A stretch of 21,598 nucleotides of DNA from Anaerolineae bacterium (lineage in GTDB: Bacteria; Chloroflexota; Anaerolineae; 4572-78; J111), in the NCBI GenBank assembly GCA_023382535.1, contig JAHDWA010000112.1, forward strand, positions 1 through 21,598, given 5' to 3'. Of this stretch, positions 21,559-21,598 are shown piece after piece. The position numbers and the translations under genes are program-made. The notes under the pieces are model-generated. The model ran no database searches. It worked only from the letters and a program-made list of their open reading frames with translations, and had not been told where the DNA came from. Each line of letters opens with the position of its first letter. The stretch's first letter is position 1.

Positions 21559-21598
21559 TTAAAAATAGGTGGTGATAGCCTCCAAAAGCGAGTAGAAT

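Overview
The window looks like chromosomal DNA from an uncultured or little-studied member of the Chloroflexota (Anaerolineae-like). This is inferred from gene content, not from a marker gene: a multi-GAF hybrid histidine kinase, a RarA ATPase fused to a methyltransferase-like domain, several surface proteins on Thr/Pro-rich stalks (LysM lipoprotein, membrane phosphodiesterase, two-TM Ig-like protein), a divergent DprA-like protein and pentapeptide-repeat proteins. No rRNA, tRNA, CRISPR array or transposase gene was seen.

Layout. Bases 1-5600 (+) are a signalling block: the 3' part of a hybrid histidine kinase with two degraded receiver domains, an intact single-domain response regulator, an alpha/beta-hydrolase-fold protein whose nucleophile serine is alanine, and a Cys-rich V4R-like protein with its own promoter. 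A bidirectional terminator separates the last of these from a convergent Fur/PerR regulator (5677-6132, -). Next comes rarA-methyltransferase (6288-8564, +), which has a -10 element directly before its ATG. It converges, with a 25-bp overlap, on a minus-strand series read in the order LysM/FxLYD-like lipoprotein, class-I amidotransferase-like hydrolase, murI. The last two overlap as GTGA.

At 11387-13207 (+) lies a membrane PAS/HisKA_2 kinase. It converges with an 8-bp overlap on a membrane-anchored alkaline-phosphatase-superfamily phosphodiesterase (13200-14378, -). Bases 14400-17000 form an accessory island: an AT-richer pentapeptide-repeat protein with an unusual helical tail, a broken fragment resembling the end of an effector-type (possibly TIR) protein, a VapBC toxin-antitoxin pair and a second pentapeptide-repeat protein. 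Then follow a XerC/D-like recombinase, a purine nucleoside phosphorylase, a stalked Ig-like membrane protein translationally coupled (ATGA) to a DprA-like SLOG protein, and a small membrane protein.

Regulatory pattern. A ten-base extended -10 string, GTGGTATAAT, occurs three times in 5.3 kb, upstream of the lipoprotein, the large pentapeptide gene and vapBC. Further TGn-type -10 elements precede rarA, the PAS kinase and xerC. rarA and the phosphodiesterase appear to be leaderless. Palindromic repeat elements occur in several places, one of them read in frame inside the RarA fusion. The observations I rate highest are that in-frame palindrome, the pentapeptide/effector-remnant island, and the active-site losses in the hydrolase and the twin receivers.
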